The notes under the pieces were generated by a model. The model did not search any database and was not told where the DNA came from. It was given only the letters and a program-made list of their open reading frames with translations. Made by a program: the position numbers and the translations under genes. Below are positions 1 through 6,589 of a DNA stretch of 6,940 nucleotides, piece after piece. Each line of letters opens with the position of its first letter. Position 1 is the first letter of the stretch. Source of the DNA: Opitutaceae bacterium (GTDB taxonomy: Bacteria > Verrucomicrobiota > Verrucomicrobiae > Opitutales > Opitutaceae); NCBI GenBank assembly GCA_031266495.1, contig JAISAX010000158.1, forward strand, positions 1 through 6,940, in the 5' to 3' direction.

Positions 1-2
1 CC

Positions 3-806
3 CTCCCGCGCGCATGGGAAGAACTGGAGCCGGCCTTCGGCGAAGCCATCCGCAAATACGCCGTGCGCGGAAAAGTCCACGTCGGCGTCGAACTCACCGC
101 GAGCACCGCCGCCGCCGCCGCCACCGCCACCGGCGCAGCAGCAGCAGCAGCCGCCGCCGCCACGTGGGACGAAGCCGCCGCCGAGACCACCTTGCGCCAG
201 TTGCGCGCCTTCGCCGAACGCACCGGCGTGCCCTTCGCGCCGACCGCCGAACTCCTCTGGCAAATCGTCAGCGCCCGGCGCCGCGACTCCGGCCTCCCCG
301 AAGCGGCCTCCGTGCAGGAGACCGTGCTGGCCACGCTCGACGAAGCACTGCGCGCCTTCGTGGCGATGCGCGAAAAGGAAGGCGCCGCGCTCCTCGCCGA
401 TTCCCTCGCCCGGCTCGAAAAACTCCGCGGCCACCTCGCCGCCATCCGTGAACGCGCGCCGCGAGTCGCCCCCGCGTACCGTGAGAACCTCCTGCGCCGC
501 CTGCGCGAGGCCGGGCTCGACCTCGACGTGAGCGACGAACGCGTACTCCGGGAAGTGGCGCTTTTTGCCGACCGCTGCGACATCGCCGAGGAACTGACCC
601 GGCTCGGCAGCCATTTGCAGCAATTCGAGGCGCACCTCAAAAGCCGCGGCGAGATCGGCCGGAAGGCCGAGTTCATCCTGCAGGAGATCGGCCGCGAGGT
701 GCACACCATCGGCAGCAAAGCCAACGACCTCGAAATCGCCCGCGCCATCATCGAACAAAAAAACGAACTCGAACGCATCCGCGAACAGATCGCCAACGTG
801 GAGTAA
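3..806 (+). CDS. yicC: YicC-family endoribonuclease, 5'-truncated by window edge
   Basis: The frame is open from position 3 to TAA at 804-806 (267 codons). The true start lies upstream; a GTG at 63 is internal, because the residues before it (LEPAFGEAIRKYAVRGKVHV) match the RGKV end of the YicC N-terminal domain. The C-terminal half carries the family signature: a KEGAALLADSLARLEKLRGH helix, then LFADRCDIAEELTRLGSHL, then EFILQEIGREVHTIGSKAND and EIARAIIEQKNELERIREQI at the end. E. coli YicC is 287 residues, so about 20-35 residues are probably missing here. In E. coli the family acts as an endoribonuclease and promotes turnover of small RNA; that role is carried over by homology only. Between the two conserved parts lies a poly-alanine stretch encoded by GCC and GCA runs at 105-161, which looks like triplet expansion in a linker. 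The gene is convergent with the next one and has no visible partner in an operon. Confidence 0.93.
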   Translation, partial: LPRAWEELEPAFGEAIRKYAVRGKVHVGVELTASTAAAAATATGAAAAAAAAATWDEAAAETTLRQLRAFAERTGVPFAPTAELLWQIVSARRRDSGLPEAASVQETVLATLDEALRAFVAMREKEGAALLADSLARLEKLRGHLAAIRERAPRVAPAYRENLLRRLREAGLDLDVSDERVLREVALFADRCDIAEELTRLGSHLQQFEAHLKSRGEIGRKAEFILQEIGREVHTIGSKANDLEIARAIIEQKNELERIREQIANVE

Positions 807-817
807 ACCGGGGGTCT

Positions 818-987
818 GATTTTTCACACAAAGATCGCAAAAGGCGCGAAGGAACGAACCAAAGGAACGAACCAAAGGAACAGCCCTGTCCCGGAAACCC
901 GAAATGACAACCTCGCGCTCCTCGCAATCCTCGCGGAGTTCTTCGCTCTGCAGCCTTCGCGATCTTTGCGAACTTTGTGTAAAAATC
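818..987. repeat. Imperfect inverted-repeat intergenic element
   Basis: The arm at 818-852 and the arm at 954-987 are reverse complements over about 35 bases, with roughly 30 matches, four mismatches and one single-base gap. Both contain a CTTTGTGT block, a TTTGCGA block and an outer CCTTCGCG block. About 100 bases separate the arms. The interior holds two copies of a 13-mer, a small dyad at 877-892 (GGAACAGCCCTGTCCC) and further CTCGCG/TTCGCG units. Related CTTCGCG...CTTTGTGT strings are, from general knowledge, common between genes in Verrucomicrobiota and similar genomes. Their chance translations (such as LCSLRDLCELCVK, seen here) give spurious proteins. Lying between two convergent genes, it could also fold at both transcript 3' ends. 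No transposase is present, so any mobility would need help from elsewhere. Confidence 0.7.
851..881. repeat. Tandem 13-mer, two copies plus a partial
   Basis: The unit GGAACGAACCAAA occurs at 851-863 and 864-876, followed by GGAAC at 877-881. The copies are identical. It lies inside the larger inverted-repeat element and is probably a recent slippage product. Confidence 0.85.
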
Positions 988-988
988 A

Positions 989-1008
989 GGGAATCGGGGA
1001 ATCGGGGA
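989..1008. repeat. Short tandem octamer next to the inverted-repeat element
   Basis: GGGAATCG occurs twice in tandem at 989-996 and 997-1004, followed by a third partial copy (GGGA) that breaks into GGGGACGGG. It sits just outside the right arm of the inverted-repeat element and just beyond the stop codon of the minus-strand gene. Confidence 0.75.
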
Positions 1009-1031
1009 CGGGCAGCCGTTTCAAGCCGGTT

Positions 1032-1868
1032 TTACTTCGACCCGCCGAAGATCGACCGGGCCCTGGCCTTCGCATCGTCGAGGCCCTTCTTCACATTGTC
1101 CTTCGCCTGCTGCACGCTTTCCTCGGCCGTGACCGTGGCCGGGCTGCTGACCACCGCCTTCGCCATGTTTGCCAGACCATCGACCGCAGCGGCCGTCACA
1201 TCGGCCAGCACCTTTTTGAGAACGGCCGATGCCAGCTGGTCGGAGGTGATGCCGCCTTCCTTCACCCCGAGGTCGTGCAGCGAAACGGCCGGCAGGCTCA
1301 CTTCGGCCCCCCGCTCGCCGAAGGCGAGCGTTACCCTGGCGTTCCGGAGCCGGAAGCTCTTGACGATAAATTTCCTGGCCGGACCGGCGCCTGGTCCGGG
1401 TCCGGGTCCGGACGGCGTCGGCGTCGGCGCTTCGGCGGGCGACTTGCCCCCGGTGTTTTTTTCGATCTGCGCCAGCAGGTCCTTGATGTTGGAGCCGGTG
1501 AGGCTCTTCTCGTAAACGAACTCGGGCCGGTCGATGTAGATTTCCTCGATGTTGACCACATCACCGAGCAACGACGCCGGGCTCAACTTTATCCGGATTT
1601 CGCCGAGGTAAAACGCCTTGTCCGATTTCCACCCCTCCGGGTTGCCGACGAACAGCCCCCTCAGGCTGGCGCCGCCGGCCAGCGGCGACACTTTGGCCGA
1701 CTCGAGTTCGACGCGCGTGCCGGTCAGGCGCGGCCCCGCCGTATTCACGCCCTTCTTGATGATCGGGCCGAGGTACATGCCGAAAACCACCAGCCCGACG
1801 ACGACGAGCGCCGCTACCAGGCAAAGCAGAACGAGGAGCTTTTTGAGCAAGGAAGATTGTTGAGCCAT
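1032..1868 (-). CDS. Membrane-anchored AsmA/DUF748-like protein
   Basis: The gene encodes 278 residues from ATG at 1868 to TAA at 1032-1034. The frame stays open further upstream, but this ATG is chosen because it directly precedes a typical N-terminal anchor: polar MAQQSSLLKK, then a hydrophobic helix at about residues 11-33. After the anchor come segments resembling small AsmA-related proteins: GPRLTGTRVELESAKVSPLA, GLFVGNPEGW (71-80), LGEIRIKLSPASLLGDVVNI (88-107) and YEKSLTGSNIKDLLAQIEK (119-137). A Pro/Gly/Thr linker (about 144-164) precedes a second beta-rich part, KFIVKSFRLRNARVTL, then an Ala/Lys-rich helical tail. The protein probably sits in the inner membrane with its bulk in the periplasm. 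AsmA-type proteins are linked to envelope lipid transport and outer-membrane biogenesis, but this short version is uncharacterised. No strong Shine-Dalgarno sequence is visible. It lies 191 bases downstream of hrpA on the same strand, so co-transcription is possible but unproven. Confidence 0.8.
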   Translation of the reverse strand: MAQQSSLLKKLLVLLCLVAALVVVGLVVFGMYLGPIIKKGVNTAGPRLTGTRVELESAKVSPLAGGASLRGLFVGNPEGWKSDKAFYLGEIRIKLSPASLLGDVVNIEEIYIDRPEFVYEKSLTGSNIKDLLAQIEKNTGGKSPAEAPTPTPSGPGPGPGAGPARKFIVKSFRLRNARVTLAFGERGAEVSLPAVSLHDLGVKEGGITSDQLASAVLKKVLADVTAAAVDGLANMAKAVVSSPATVTAEESVQQAKDNVKKGLDDAKARARSIFGGSK

Positions 1869-2059
1869 GGGAAGAGTTGTACTTCGGCCAATCGAGCGGA
1901 GTGGCCGGGAAAAGGCAAGAAGGCCGCGCACAAAAGGCAGACGCTTCGCGCAACATCCGTTACACTCCCCAAAAGAGTGCGCAAACGGGTTCGCGCCGTG
2001 GCCGGAACGGTTGCGCTTGCGCCGGGGGGCGCTCCGGCCTGCCCGCCTTGCCCTCCGGC
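1869..2059 (-). other. Gap between hrpA and the AsmA-like gene
   Basis: This 191-base gap separates two minus-strand genes. It holds two small dyads: GCGCC-GGGG-GGCGC at 2019-2032, and CACTC...GAGTG at 1963-1979 with a 7-base loop. Neither is followed by a U-tract on the minus strand, so I do not call an intrinsic terminator. I see no convincing -35/-10 pair for the AsmA-like gene. Longer frames run through the gap only because the region is GC-rich. Confidence 0.4.
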
Positions 2060-5000
2060 TCAGCGGCGGAAGAGGGTGTCGAGCGCGCCAAAACTCTTCA
2101 TCGGCGATTTTTTCTCCGCCGGGCGGACGACCGGCGCGGCCACGATCGGCGAGGGTTTCGGCACCGGAGACGGCGAGGGAGCCGGTGAGGGCGTCGCCGG
2201 GACCGGTCCGCCGGAGGGGGGGGCGCCGCCTGCCGGGCCGTCGCCGGCTGCCGCGGTTTTTCCCTGCCGCCAGGCCGCCAGCAGCCGGTCGAGTTTCACC
2301 GTCGAGACGGGGCCATCGGTGCCCAGTTCCTGCGCGAAGAGGCTCACACGCAATTCCTCGACCAGCCAGCGCAGGGTCTCGCGCGCGTCGGCAGCGAGCC
2401 CGTCGCCGCGGACCGCGGCGATCACATAGGGCGACAGGGCGCGGGCGCGCTCGGCGTCCTTGGTCGTGTTTTGGCGCCAGCGGCCGGCTCGCAGTTTCAT
2501 CGCCTTCAGATAGCGGGGCAGATGACGGAGGCGCGGCCACGGCGTCGTCCGCAGGAAGCCGGGGGGCAGCAGCGCGGCGAGATCCGTTTCGAGCCCCGGG
2601 TACGGCTGCGGATGCACGAGCAGCGCCTGGCGCAGCGTCAGGATTTCGCGGAGCAGATCGAGCAGGCGCGGCACGAGGCCGCGCAGGTCATCCTCGGCTT
2701 TCGCGGCGGCGGCGGTGAAATCCGCGGCGGAGAGCAGAAGCGGAAGATTTACAGTCTTCAGCCCATCGGCCTTCAGGCTTTTGTTCACTCGCGCCGGGTC
2801 GCAGAGCCAGCGTTGCAACATCGCCATCGCGTCGTCCTGGAGCTGGTTCATCGAGACGAGCGTCGCGGTGAGCGCGCCGAGTTCACGGAGCTGGCGCAGG
2901 TCCTTTTGCAACCAGGCGAGTTTGTGCCGCAGATGGAGTTCGAGCAGCCGGGCGACGCCTTCACGCGAGGCGGCCTGCGCGGCTTCGGGCGTCTTGAACA
3001 GGCGCAGCGACACATCGCCGGCCGGCGTCGGCTTGAGTCCCGGAAAAGCGAATACGGGCACGCCGGCCAGATCGCCGACGGGCACGCGCGCCGGGATGTC
3101 GCCGAAGGTCCACGCGGATTGCCCGGCTTTTTCCCAGCGGAGGCGGGCGCGGCGCCAGTTTTCCGGGTCTTCCAGTGCCACGCTTCGGCTGGCCTCGCGG
3201 CCCCGGGTGGCGAGGCGGGCGCGGATTTCGGCGAGGTCCCGGCTGGCGCAGATTTCCCGGCCCTCGTCGTCGAGCACGCGGATGCGCACGCGCAAGTAGT
3301 CGGGCAGAGGTCGGGAGGCCTCGTTATCCGTCCAGAGCGCGGGATCGATGCGCACGCCGTGTTTTTCCGCAATGCAGGCGGCGAGGGATTGGGAGAGGGT
3401 CTCGCGCCGGCCGGTGAGGCGGTCGCGGGCGACGACCGCGGCGGCGAGGGTTTTTGAGGTTTCGGCCAGCGGCACAAAACCGCGGCGCAGTTCCTTCGGC
3501 AGGGCGCGCAGGCAATGTTCGATGCGCTCGGGCAGGTGCCCGGGCACCGCCCGGTCGAGGACGGCGGGGGTGAGGCGGGCGGCGTCGCGGATATTGACGT
3601 CGAGCGTCACGCCGTCGTCGGCCTGGCCGGGCTTGTAGGCGTAGTTGAGCGGAAGCGCCGTGTTTTGCAGCGGGAGGGCGGCGGGAAATGCCTCGGCATC
3701 GACACGCAGTTCTTCCGGATCGCGCAGATCCGCAGCGGCGATTTTGAGGAAATCGGGATCGACGCCGGCGCGGGCGCGGGTGAGCTTGACGAGTTCCTGC
3801 ACGGAGGAAACGCCATGGGGAAAGGCTGAAAACCTGAAGGCTGAAGGCTGAAATCCGGAGCTTTCGGGGGACGCATGGGTTTCGTCTTCGGTTGGCTGCC
3901 CGGCTTTCTTTTCAGCCTTCAGGTTTTCAGCCTTCAGGCTTTTCTCCAGCCGTGCGGCGTAGAAACGGAAAAACGCTTCGTCGAGATTGAGGTAACCGGC
4001 GTCGCGGGTGCGGGTGAGCAGGCTTTCGACTTCGGCGCGCACGGCGCGGTTGTGTTCGAGAAACGGAAACGGCCAGGTGATCGTGTCGTTGACGAGCCCC
4101 TCGCGGATAAAAATCTCCGTCGCGTGCGGCGGATTGATCCGGCCGTAGGAAACCGCGCGCGATTCGAGTTCGAGCCCGTAGAGACGCGTGCGCTGCTTCA
4201 CGAGCACGCGGCCGTTGTCCACGTTCCAGAACGGATCGCTGTGCGAAACGCGGACGACATGGGCACCCAGTTCCAGTGCCCAGAGCGGGTCGAGCCGCGC
4301 GCAGGTGCGGGCATAGAGCCGCGAGGTCTCCATGATTTCGGCGGCGGGGTGCCAGCGCGGACCGCGTTTGGCGGCGGCGGCCCCCCCCCCCACCCCCCCC
4401 CCCCCCCCCCCCTGGTTGGCGGCGGGGTATTTTTTCGGCTTTTCCTCACGGCGGAAAAGCACCGAACCGGGGAAAATCGCCACGCGGCGATCGTGCGTGC
4501 CCTTGTAGCCGCCGTTCTCGTCGTCGCGGCAGGCGATGTTGCCGAGCAGGCCGGAGAGGATGCTGCGGTGGATGGCGCGGTAGGCGGGTGTGCCGAAGGC
4601 TTCCTTGTCCGGGGAGATTTCGTGCGGCTTCAGACCGTCGAACACGGAGGTGAGCCGGAAGTCGCGCCGCTGCCCCAGCACGTCGAGAAGTTGCGCATGC
4701 ACATCGCGCCACTCGCGCATGCGGGTGTAACCGAGAAAATGCTCCTTGCAGAAACGGCGCAGGCGCGACTGCGAGAGGCGGTCCACCTCGTCGTGAAACG
4801 CATCCCAGATATTGAGCAGGGTGAGGAAATCCGAATCGGGATGCGCGAAACGCCGGTGCGCCGCATCGGCTTTCTCGCGGGCCTCGAGCGGACGCTCGCG
4901 CGGGTCCTGGATCGAGAGGCCGGCGGCGATGACGAGCACCTCGCGCACGGCCTTTTCCTCGCGCGCCTGGAGGATCATCCGGCCCACGGTGGGATCGACC

Positions 5001-6385
5001 GGCAGCCGGGCCAGTTCGCGGCCGAGCGGGGTGAGCGCGGACGTATCGGCCCCTGCCCCGGCGCCGGGTTTTTCCAGCGCGCCGATTTCATCGAGCAGCG
5101 CATGGCCGGCGCGGATCGCCTTCGCCGCCGGCATGTTGATGAAGGGGAACCGCTCGATGTCGCCAAGGCCGAAGGCCTTCATGCGCAGGATCACGTCGGC
5201 GAGGTTGGCGCGCTGGATTTCCGGCTGCGTGAACCGGGGGCGGCCCTCGTAATCGCGCTCCGGATACAACCGGATGCATACGCCCGCGGCCACGCGGCCG
5301 GCGCGGCCCTTGCGCTGGTCGGCGCTCGATTGCGACACCGGCTCGATCGGCAAGCGCCGCGTGCGCGCCTGCGGCGAGTAGCGGCTCACCCGCGCCAGCC
5401 CGGTGTCGATCACGAACCGGATGCCGGGGATCGTCAGCGAGGTCTCGGCGATGTTGGTGGCGACGATGATCTTTCGCCGTTGCGAGGGCGCGAACACGCG
5501 CTGCTGGTCGGCAGTGGAAAGCCGCCCGAAAAGCGGCACCACCTCGCATCCGGGCAGCCGGCGGCCCTCGATCAGTTCCCGCGCTTCGCGGATGTCGCGC
5601 TCCGCCGGCATGAACACGAGGATGTCACCGACGCCGCCGTCCGACGCGCTTTCGCGGACGATGCGTTCCACGGCCTCGACCGCGCCGTCGATGTAGTGGA
5701 GCGCTTCGGCGCGGGCCTCCGGTTCGTCGCCCTCGGCGGAGTCATCGCCCAGGCCGTCGAGCGGCTCATAAATGACCTCGACCGGAAAGGTGCGGCCCGA
5801 GACCTCGATCACCGGAGCGTTGTCGAAGGCATGCGAAAAGGCCTGCGTGTCGATGGTGGCCGAGGTGATGATGATTTTCAGTTCCGGGCGCCGGAAGCGC
5901 AGCGTGCGCAGGTGGCCGAGGAGAAAGTCGATGTTGAGAGAGCGCTCGTGGGCCTCGTCGAGAATGATCGTGTCGTAGGCGCGCAGCATCGGATCACCCT
6001 GCACCTCGGCCAGCAGCATGCCGTCGGTCATGAACTTGATCACCGTATCCCGCGAAGTGCGGTCGTCGAAGCGGATCTTGCACCCCACCTGCCGCCCCCA
6101 CTCCACCCCGAGTTCCCCGGCGACACGGCGCGAAACCGAAAGCGCGGCCACACGCCGCGGCTGCGTGCAGGCGATCAGGCCGCCCCGGCCGCGCCCGGCG
6201 GCAAGGCACATCTTCGGAATCTGGGTGGTTTTTCCCGAACCCGTCTCGCCCGCAAGGATCAGCACCGGATGATGTTCAATCAGCTCGACGATCTCGCCCG
6301 CGCGGGCGCTGATCGGGAGTTCGGGCGGAAAATCAATTCGGAACGCAGGCACGGAAATGAAAAAAAGTGCGCACAAGACTGGCAA
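2060..6385 (-). CDS. hrpA: ATP-dependent DEAH-box RNA helicase HrpA
   Basis: This complete 1441-residue superfamily 2 helicase is longer than E. coli HrpA (about 1300). Visible motifs are Walker A GETGSGKTT (46-54), Ia TQPRRVAA (74-81), DEAH (143-146), SAT (175-177), motif V ATNIAETSLT (309-318) and QRKGRAGR (357-364). HA2/OB-fold regions follow (about 425-690), then the HrpA-specific C-terminal region, ending at ELRVSLFAQELGTDGPVS. The family unwinds or translocates on RNA 3' to 5'; E. coli HrpA is implicated in rescuing stalled ribosomes and processing mRNA. The start is uncertain: TTG at 6385 has a weak GGA 5 bases upstream, and GTG at 6352 is the alternative. Family similarity begins near residue 15, so both keep the enzyme whole. 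Oddities are a Gly/Ala tract (659-672), a repeat-derived insert (about 815-855), a possible second one (about 1200-1217) and a Pro/Ala/Ser-rich tail (1377-1441). All helicase motifs are intact. Confidence 0.96.
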   Translation of the reverse strand: MPVLCALFFISVPAFRIDFPPELPISARAGEIVELIEHHPVLILAGETGSGKTTQIPKMCLAAGRGRGGLIACTQPRRVAALSVSRRVAGELGVEWGRQVGCKIRFDDRTSRDTVIKFMTDGMLLAEVQGDPMLRAYDTIILDEAHERSLNIDFLLGHLRTLRFRRPELKIIITSATIDTQAFSHAFDNAPVIEVSGRTFPVEVIYEPLDGLGDDSAEGDEPEARAEALHYIDGAVEAVERIVRESASDGGVGDILVFMPAERDIREARELIEGRRLPGCEVVPLFGRLSTADQQRVFAPSQRRKIIVATNIAETSLTIPGIRFVIDTGLARVSRYSPQARTRRLPIEPVSQSSADQRKGRAGRVAAGVCIRLYPERDYEGRPRFTQPEIQRANLADVILRMKAFGLGDIERFPFINMPAAKAIRAGHALLDEIGALEKPGAGAGADTSALTPLGRELARLPVDPTVGRMILQAREEKAVREVLVIAAGLSIQDPRERPLEAREKADAAHRRFAHPDSDFLTLLNIWDAFHDEVDRLSQSRLRRFCKEHFLGYTRMREWRDVHAQLLDVLGQRRDFRLTSVFDGLKPHEISPDKEAFGTPAYRAIHRSILSGLLGNIACRDDENGGYKGTHDRRVAIFPGSVLFRREEKPKKYPAANQGGGGGGVGGGAAAAKRGPRWHPAAEIMETSRLYARTCARLDPLWALELGAHVVRVSHSDPFWNVDNGRVLVKQRTRLYGLELESRAVSYGRINPPHATEIFIREGLVNDTITWPFPFLEHNRAVRAEVESLLTRTRDAGYLNLDEAFFRFYAARLEKSLKAENLKAEKKAGQPTEDETHASPESSGFQPSAFRFSAFPHGVSSVQELVKLTRARAGVDPDFLKIAAADLRDPEELRVDAEAFPAALPLQNTALPLNYAYKPGQADDGVTLDVNIRDAARLTPAVLDRAVPGHLPERIEHCLRALPKELRRGFVPLAETSKTLAAAVVARDRLTGRRETLSQSLAACIAEKHGVRIDPALWTDNEASRPLPDYLRVRIRVLDDEGREICASRDLAEIRARLATRGREASRSVALEDPENWRRARLRWEKAGQSAWTFGDIPARVPVGDLAGVPVFAFPGLKPTPAGDVSLRLFKTPEAAQAASREGVARLLELHLRHKLAWLQKDLRQLRELGALTATLVSMNQLQDDAMAMLQRWLCDPARVNKSLKADGLKTVNLPLLLSAADFTAAAAKAEDDLRGLVPRLLDLLREILTLRQALLVHPQPYPGLETDLAALLPPGFLRTTPWPRLRHLPRYLKAMKLRAGRWRQNTTKDAERARALSPYVIAAVRGDGLAADARETLRWLVEELRVSLFAQELGTDGPVSTVKLDRLLAAWRQGKTAAAGDGPAGGAPPSGGPVPATPSPAPSPSPVPKPSPIVAAPVVRPAEKKSPMKSFGALDTLFRR
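2752..2782 (-). repeat. Partial degenerate copy of the CTGAAGGC repeat inside hrpA
   Basis: The minus strand here begins with AAAAGCCTGAAGGC (2769-2782), identical over 14 bases to 3930-3943, and then diverges while keeping a CTGAAG core. It is read in the same frame as the other copy, giving SLKADGLK (residues 1203-1210) against SLKAENLK (816-823). It may be a worn insertion of the same repeat, or partly chance given its shortness. Confidence 0.5.
3821..3943 (-). repeat. In-frame inverted-repeat insertion inside hrpA
   Basis: The segments 3824-3845 and 3911-3932 are perfect reverse complements over 22 bases, separated by 65 bases. Each is built from CTGAAGGCTGAA-type units, and similarity continues for several bases outside the perfect arms. 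The element is read through as hrpA residues of about 815-855, from SLKAENLKAEKK to SGFQPSAFRFSAF, and conserved HrpA sequence resumes around VSSVQELVKL. E. coli HrpA as I recall it has no such block between its FYDQR-like segment (FYAAR here) and the following region. The transcript could fold into a 22-bp stem. The even phase and lack of stops suggest an insertion tolerated at a surface loop. Confidence 0.75.
4381..4412 (-). repeat. Homopolymer coding tract in hrpA (C11-A-C20 on plus strand)
   Basis: The plus strand reads eleven C, one A, then twenty C. On the coding strand this is G20-T-G11, translated as Gly6-Val-Gly3 flanked by Gln and Ala4 (residues 658-672). Conserved HrpA sequence flanks it in the same frame on both sides (FPGSVLFRREEKPKK before, PRWHPAAEIMETSRLYAR after). 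The length is therefore phase-correct as given, although runs this long are often miscounted in sequencing. Confidence 0.85.
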
Positions 6386-6506
6386 AAATTTCCGTGCGCA
6401 ATATTAATTGAATCGGACAATCAAGACGCCCATTCTGCCGTACCGGTCGTAAAAACGCCACTCGGCATTTAATATGATCCATTCATTCAGCATTTGTAAC
6501 AGTCTC

Positions 6507-6519
6507 TTTAATTATTAAA
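6507..6519. promoter_or_regulatory. 13-bp perfect dyad, T-N11-A type, candidate LysR box
   Basis: TTTAATTATTAAA is a perfect odd-centred inverted repeat (six bases, one centre base, six bases), beginning with T and ending with A eleven bases apart. This is the classical LysR-family half-operator form. It is 71 bases upstream of the LysR-like ATG. AT-rich dyads arise easily by chance. Confidence 0.3.
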
Positions 6520-6528
6520 AAATTCCAG

Positions 6529-6541
6529 TGAGCCGGGCTCA
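6529..6541. promoter_or_regulatory. 13-bp GC-rich perfect dyad followed by T-tract
   Basis: TGAGCCGGGCTCA is a perfect odd-centred dyad, again T-N11-A. Its centre is 22 bases from the centre of the AT-rich dyad, about two helical turns. A run of seven T follows at 6542-6548. As an RNA hairpin the stem would be only 4 bp with a 5-base loop, so a DNA operator seems more likely than a terminator. Confidence 0.3.
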
Positions 6542-6589
6542 TTTTTTTCTTTCCCGTTCCAGAATACGAACCTCCGCTACCAACCTATC

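Larger units (their letters stand above)
6386..6589. promoter_or_regulatory. Divergent AT-rich intergenic region between hrpA and the LysR-like gene
   Basis: This 204-base gap is far more AT-rich than the flanking genes and separates genes reading away from each other, so promoters for both should lie here. Candidate pieces are TTAATATTG on the minus strand (near 6399-6408) ahead of hrpA and TTTAATTATTAAA on the plus strand ahead of the LysR-like gene. No -35/-10 pair with good spacing stands out. The LysR-like ATG has no clear Shine-Dalgarno sequence (ACCTCCGCTACCAACCTATC precedes it). GTGCGCA occurs twice at the hrpA side (6367-6373 and 6394-6400). Confidence 0.55.

Noticed and set aside
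904..1515. Open plus-strand frame beginning inside the inverted-repeat element
   Set aside because: Its first part is a chance translation of the repeat (LCSLRDLCELCVK type) and the rest is antisense to the AsmA-like gene.
2019..2032. Terminator hairpin for hrpA (GCGCC-GGGG-GGCGC)
   Set aside because: There is no U-tract after it on the minus strand and the stem is only 5 bp, so it is likely a by-product of high GC.
966..2429. Open plus-strand frame of 487 codons across the AsmA-like gene, the gap and the hrpA 3' end
   Set aside because: It crosses two genes and an intergenic gap on the opposite strand, starts inside a repeat element and shows no recognisable domain.
1869..2540. Upstream extension of the AsmA-like frame to 502 codons
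   Set aside because: The added 224 residues overlap hrpA in another frame and are Arg/Ala-rich noise. The ATG at 1868 directly precedes a normal membrane anchor.
3821..3943. CRISPR-like or transposon-end repeat array
   Set aside because: Only two inverted arms are present, with no regularly spaced direct repeats, no transposase and an uninterrupted coding frame.
3875..6472. Very long open frame on the plus strand (865 codons) opposite hrpA
   Set aside because: It is antisense to a clearly conserved helicase. Its translation shows no family resemblance and is rich in Arg, Gly and His, as expected for the shadow of a GC-rich gene.
6529..6550. Rho-independent terminator (GC dyad followed by T-run)
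   Set aside because: The dyad has a one-base centre, leaving only a 4-bp stem with a 5-base loop in RNA, and no gene reads into it from the left on the plus strand.
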